Assembly: GCA_022360735.1 (NCBI GenBank)
Contig: JAKSCF010000436.1
Span: 1-6,402, forward strand
DNA from: Clostridia bacterium
GTDB taxonomy: Bacteria > Bacillota_A > Clostridia > Peptostreptococcales > JAAYPU01
Length of the DNA: 6,402 nucleotides
Direction of reading: 5' to 3'
The position numbers and the translations under genes were made by a program. The notes below the pieces were generated by a model. That model was given only the letters and a program-made list of their open reading frames with translations, was not told where the DNA came from and searched no databases. Every line of letters starts with the position of its first letter. Position 1 is the stretch's first letter. Of this stretch, positions 4,192 through 6,402 are shown piece by piece.

Positions 4192-6339
4192 ATGAGAAAA
4201 ATCATAGTATACATTTTTTTATTGGGACTAATCTTTAGCATGGCAATACCAGTAAACGCTATGGAGGGCATAGCGGAAGGAATAGAAGCAACAGCTGTAA
4301 GTGAGCCTGAAATTTCTCAAGAAAAAGCAATTGAGTTATCTAAAAATACAGTAAAAACCGGCTGGGGTTATAAGATTGACGATAAAAAACACGATCCTAC
4401 AGTGAAATTCTATGAAGCTTATTATTCCTTTGAAAATGGTGAATGGTTGGTTAGTTGGACAATACAAGATGATGAAATGGAGTTATATATTGATGTTGTT
4501 ATTGATGCATCTACAGGTATGACCAATAAAGCACGTTTTGAAAAATATGAAACGAGTGATATGTATTCAGATGTTGATCAAGAGATAGAAATATTAGCAA
4601 ATGAAGAAGCAAAAGAAATTGCTGAAAATTTTATAAAGAAAATCGATCCAAGTAAATATAATGAAGTCGAACAAACTTCAAGCGCATTTGATATAAATTA
4701 TAACTATACCATTGACTATGAATATTACTTTGATCGAAAGGTAAATGGCGCAAGAGTTAATCAAAATTTTATATTCATTTCAGTTGATGGAAGCACTAAA
4801 GAGGTAACGGAATATTTTTGTAAATGGGATGATACTATTGATTTCCCATCCAGTACAAATATTATTAGTAAAGATGAAGCTAAGAAATTAATAACAGATA
4901 ATATGCAGTTTTCATTAGAATATTTAAAAGATTATTATTGGAATGATGTATATAAACCTATATATTCTTTAAATATAAAAAATGCCAGTGCTATAGATGC
5001 TAAAGAAGGCCAGTTAATCGATCACTTCGGAGATACCCTCGATATTACAAAATCTAAAAATATAACTGATGAACAAAAAAATGAAATATATAGCAATAAA
5101 AAAGCTGTTGTGAGCCATGGGAAAGAGATCAATCAAGATAAAGCAGCAGAAATAATAAAAAAATATGTTGAAGATATATATGGTGAAGGATATAACGTCG
5201 ATGCGCCTTCATATTTTGAATTGAGAGATAATATAAATGTATGGTCAGCATATTTTAACAAACAAAATGAATCTGGAGATGCTATCATACAGGGCGGCAT
5301 AGAAATCGATGCGTTGACAGAAAGACTTATATATGCTGCCACCTACTTGTATAATAAACCCGAAAATATTATAGAAGAGAAAACTGCTGCTTCATGGGAA
5401 GCTGGTTATGATAAAGCCATAGAGATTATTAGTAAGTATTACCCAGATAAAATCAAAGATATTGAAACAGAGATAGTCTATGGGGTTCATCCTTATGACT
5501 ATGATGGTGACCAAAAATTAGAATATCAATACATATTCCCTCTAAAGATCAATGGTTTTGTTTATAAAGAAAATTATATTGCTGTGATATTAGATGCTAA
5601 TGACTATTCAATAAATGAAATAGAATTGTATTGGGAAGATATTGAGCTCCCACAAAATGAAAATATCCTTAATAAGGCAGAGGCAGAAAAAATTTACTTT
5701 GAAGAATATGAACCCGATCTTGTTTATGTAAAATTGAATAGAAGTAAAGATATAAACAATCCCCAGTGGGAAACACGGCTTATATATACTTTGCCTTTTG
5801 AATACTATATGAAGGGTTGCATTGATGCAGTAACTGGAGAATTATTGGATAAATATGGCACAAAAATAGAAAAAGATAACAATTATGACCTTGAAGCAGA
5901 GGTCACTAGAATTCAAGCGATAAAGATACTTTTAGATGAAACGAATTATTCATATTATGGATACTATGGCGAGCCTCCTAAGTTTACTGATATAAATTAC
6001 GAAGATGAAAACTATGAATATATTGAGATGGCAGTAGGCTCTGGACTCATAGAAAATAGTGCAACTGAATTTAAAGGTGAAGAAAAGATAACAAGAGAAG
6101 AATTAGCAGAGCTGATTGTAAAAGTTCTTGATTATGATGATTTAGCAAAGAAAAATGATATGTATAAAGTATCTTTCAGCGATTCTTATAAAATTAGTAA
6201 AGACAAAATTGGCGCTGTTGCTATTTGCAGTGAGCTTGGCATATTAGAAGCAAAAAATAATAAATTCCGCCCAAAAGAAGTTGTAAAAAATATTGAGCTG
6301 GCTGTAGCCATCAGCAATATGTCAAAATACTTAGATTAG
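4192..6339 (+). CDS. Secreted YcdB/YcdC-repeat protein with C-terminal SLH domains (cell-wall anchored)
   Basis: A 715-residue acidic exported protein. Residues 1-23 form a signal peptide (MRK, a hydrophobic core, then VNA with likely cleavage after A23). About six diverged units follow. Each opens with a helix of the ISQEKAIELSK type and most end in a strand-turn of the IDASTG or DAVTGEL type; they start near residues 41, 135, 225, 313, 399 and 492. This fits the YcdB/YcdC repeat family, which has a PepSY-like fold. The C-terminus holds SLH material: a half motif with VTR (571-580), a well-kept SLH (598-646, FTDI...ITREELAELI) and a worn one (662-710, FSDS...VVKNIELAV) lacking the usual ITR. 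SLH domains bind cell-wall secondary polysaccharide, so the protein probably sits on the cell surface; PepSY-like domains are often linked to protease inhibition, but no activity is shown here. ATG 4192 has AAAGGAG at 4174-4180. It stands alone between two terminators. Confidence 0.88.
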   Translation: MRKIIVYIFLLGLIFSMAIPVNAMEGIAEGIEATAVSEPEISQEKAIELSKNTVKTGWGYKIDDKKHDPTVKFYEAYYSFENGEWLVSWTIQDDEMELYIDVVIDASTGMTNKARFEKYETSDMYSDVDQEIEILANEEAKEIAENFIKKIDPSKYNEVEQTSSAFDINYNYTIDYEYYFDRKVNGARVNQNFIFISVDGSTKEVTEYFCKWDDTIDFPSSTNIISKDEAKKLITDNMQFSLEYLKDYYWNDVYKPIYSLNIKNASAIDAKEGQLIDHFGDTLDITKSKNITDEQKNEIYSNKKAVVSHGKEINQDKAAEIIKKYVEDIYGEGYNVDAPSYFELRDNINVWSAYFNKQNESGDAIIQGGIEIDALTERLIYAATYLYNKPENIIEEKTAASWEAGYDKAIEIISKYYPDKIKDIETEIVYGVHPYDYDGDQKLEYQYIFPLKINGFVYKENYIAVILDANDYSINEIELYWEDIELPQNENILNKAEAEKIYFEEYEPDLVYVKLNRSKDINNPQWETRLIYTLPFEYYMKGCIDAVTGELLDKYGTKIEKDNNYDLEAEVTRIQAIKILLDETNYSYYGYYGEPPKFTDINYEDENYEYIEMAVGSGLIENSATEFKGEEKITREELAELIVKVLDYDDLAKKNDMYKVSFSDSYKISKDKIGAVAICSELGILEAKNNKFRPKEVVKNIELAVAISNMSKYLD

Positions 6340-6369
6340 TAATTACAACATATTTTTTGTAGACTGCTG

Positions 6370-6397
6370 AAATCCGAACACAGTTCGGATTTTTTTT
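6370..6397 (+). terminator. Rho-independent terminator after the SLH-protein gene
   Basis: A 10-bp stem, AAATCCGAAC (6370-6379) with GTTCGGATTT (6383-6392), has a 3-base ACA loop and runs into eight Ts (6390-6397), about 30 bases after the stop codon. It shares its ATCCGAAC/GTTCGGAT core with the terminator at 4053-4083. Confidence 0.93.
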
Positions 6398-6402
6398 ATG
6401 TA

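Noticed and set aside
4086..4271. 61-residue open frame on the - strand across the start of the SLH-protein gene
   Set aside because: Antisense to the signal peptide and upstream region; hydrophobic content mirrors the signal peptide and there is no support for a gene.
5133..5342. 69-residue open frame on the - strand inside the SLH-protein gene
   Set aside because: Entirely antisense to a continuous repeat-protein frame with no ribosome site or recognisable family.
1..6402. CRISPR arrays, tRNA or rRNA genes, insertion sequences
   Set aside because: No regularly spaced direct repeats, no cloverleaf or rRNA-like stretches and no transposase-like frames were seen on either strand by eye.

Overview
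The window is low-GC DNA (about one third G+C by eye), and every convincing gene is on the + strand. Strong AGGAGG-type ribosome sites, hairpin-plus-T-run terminators, sigmaA-like promoters, an ECF sigma/zinc anti-sigma pair and an S-layer-homology (SLH) protein together point to a Gram-positive Firmicute, most likely a clostridial relative. No species can be named from the sequence alone.

Layout. Bases 1-148 are the 3' end of a histidine-biosynthesis gene (hisE, or the hisE half of hisIE), closed by a terminator at 179-208. A likely three-gene unit follows (about 260-2274). Its promoter (228-256) runs directly into a 33-base near-perfect palindrome with a C6-T-G6 core (255-287). The unit encodes a MATE efflux transporter (305-1636), a CsoR/RcnR/FrmR-family metal-sensing repressor (1664-1936) and a 72-residue protein resembling the ScdA N-terminal (DUF542) or DUF1858 families (2017-2235). 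It ends in a 12-bp hairpin (2246-2274).

The next unit encodes an ECF sigma factor (2473-3057) and its probable membrane zinc anti-sigma factor (3097-4035). It has two candidate promoters: an ECF-like one (2289-2317) and a sigmaA-like extended -10 one (2407-2435). It ends at a terminator (4053-4083). The last unit is a single 715-residue secreted protein (4192-6339). I read it as about six YcdB/YcdC (PepSY-like) repeats followed by C-terminal SLH motifs. It ends in a terminator (6370-6397) whose stem shares an 8-bp core with the previous one.

How the genes may work together. The palindrome has the G/C-tract form typical of CsoR-family operators and overlaps the promoter of the operon that encodes such a repressor. 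The simplest model is a self-regulated, metal- or thiol-responsive MATE efflux operon. The sigma/anti-sigma pair looks like a cell-envelope stress module. The adjacent SLH protein is probably attached to the cell wall. It is transcribed separately, so any regulatory link to the sigma factor is only suggested by position.

The most unusual point is the pairing of a CsoR-type sensor, with its operator, to a MATE pump and a small single-cysteine DUF542-like protein. The longest stretch without a gene is 2236-2472 (237 bases); it holds the terminator and the two sigma-gene promoters, and I see nothing else in it.
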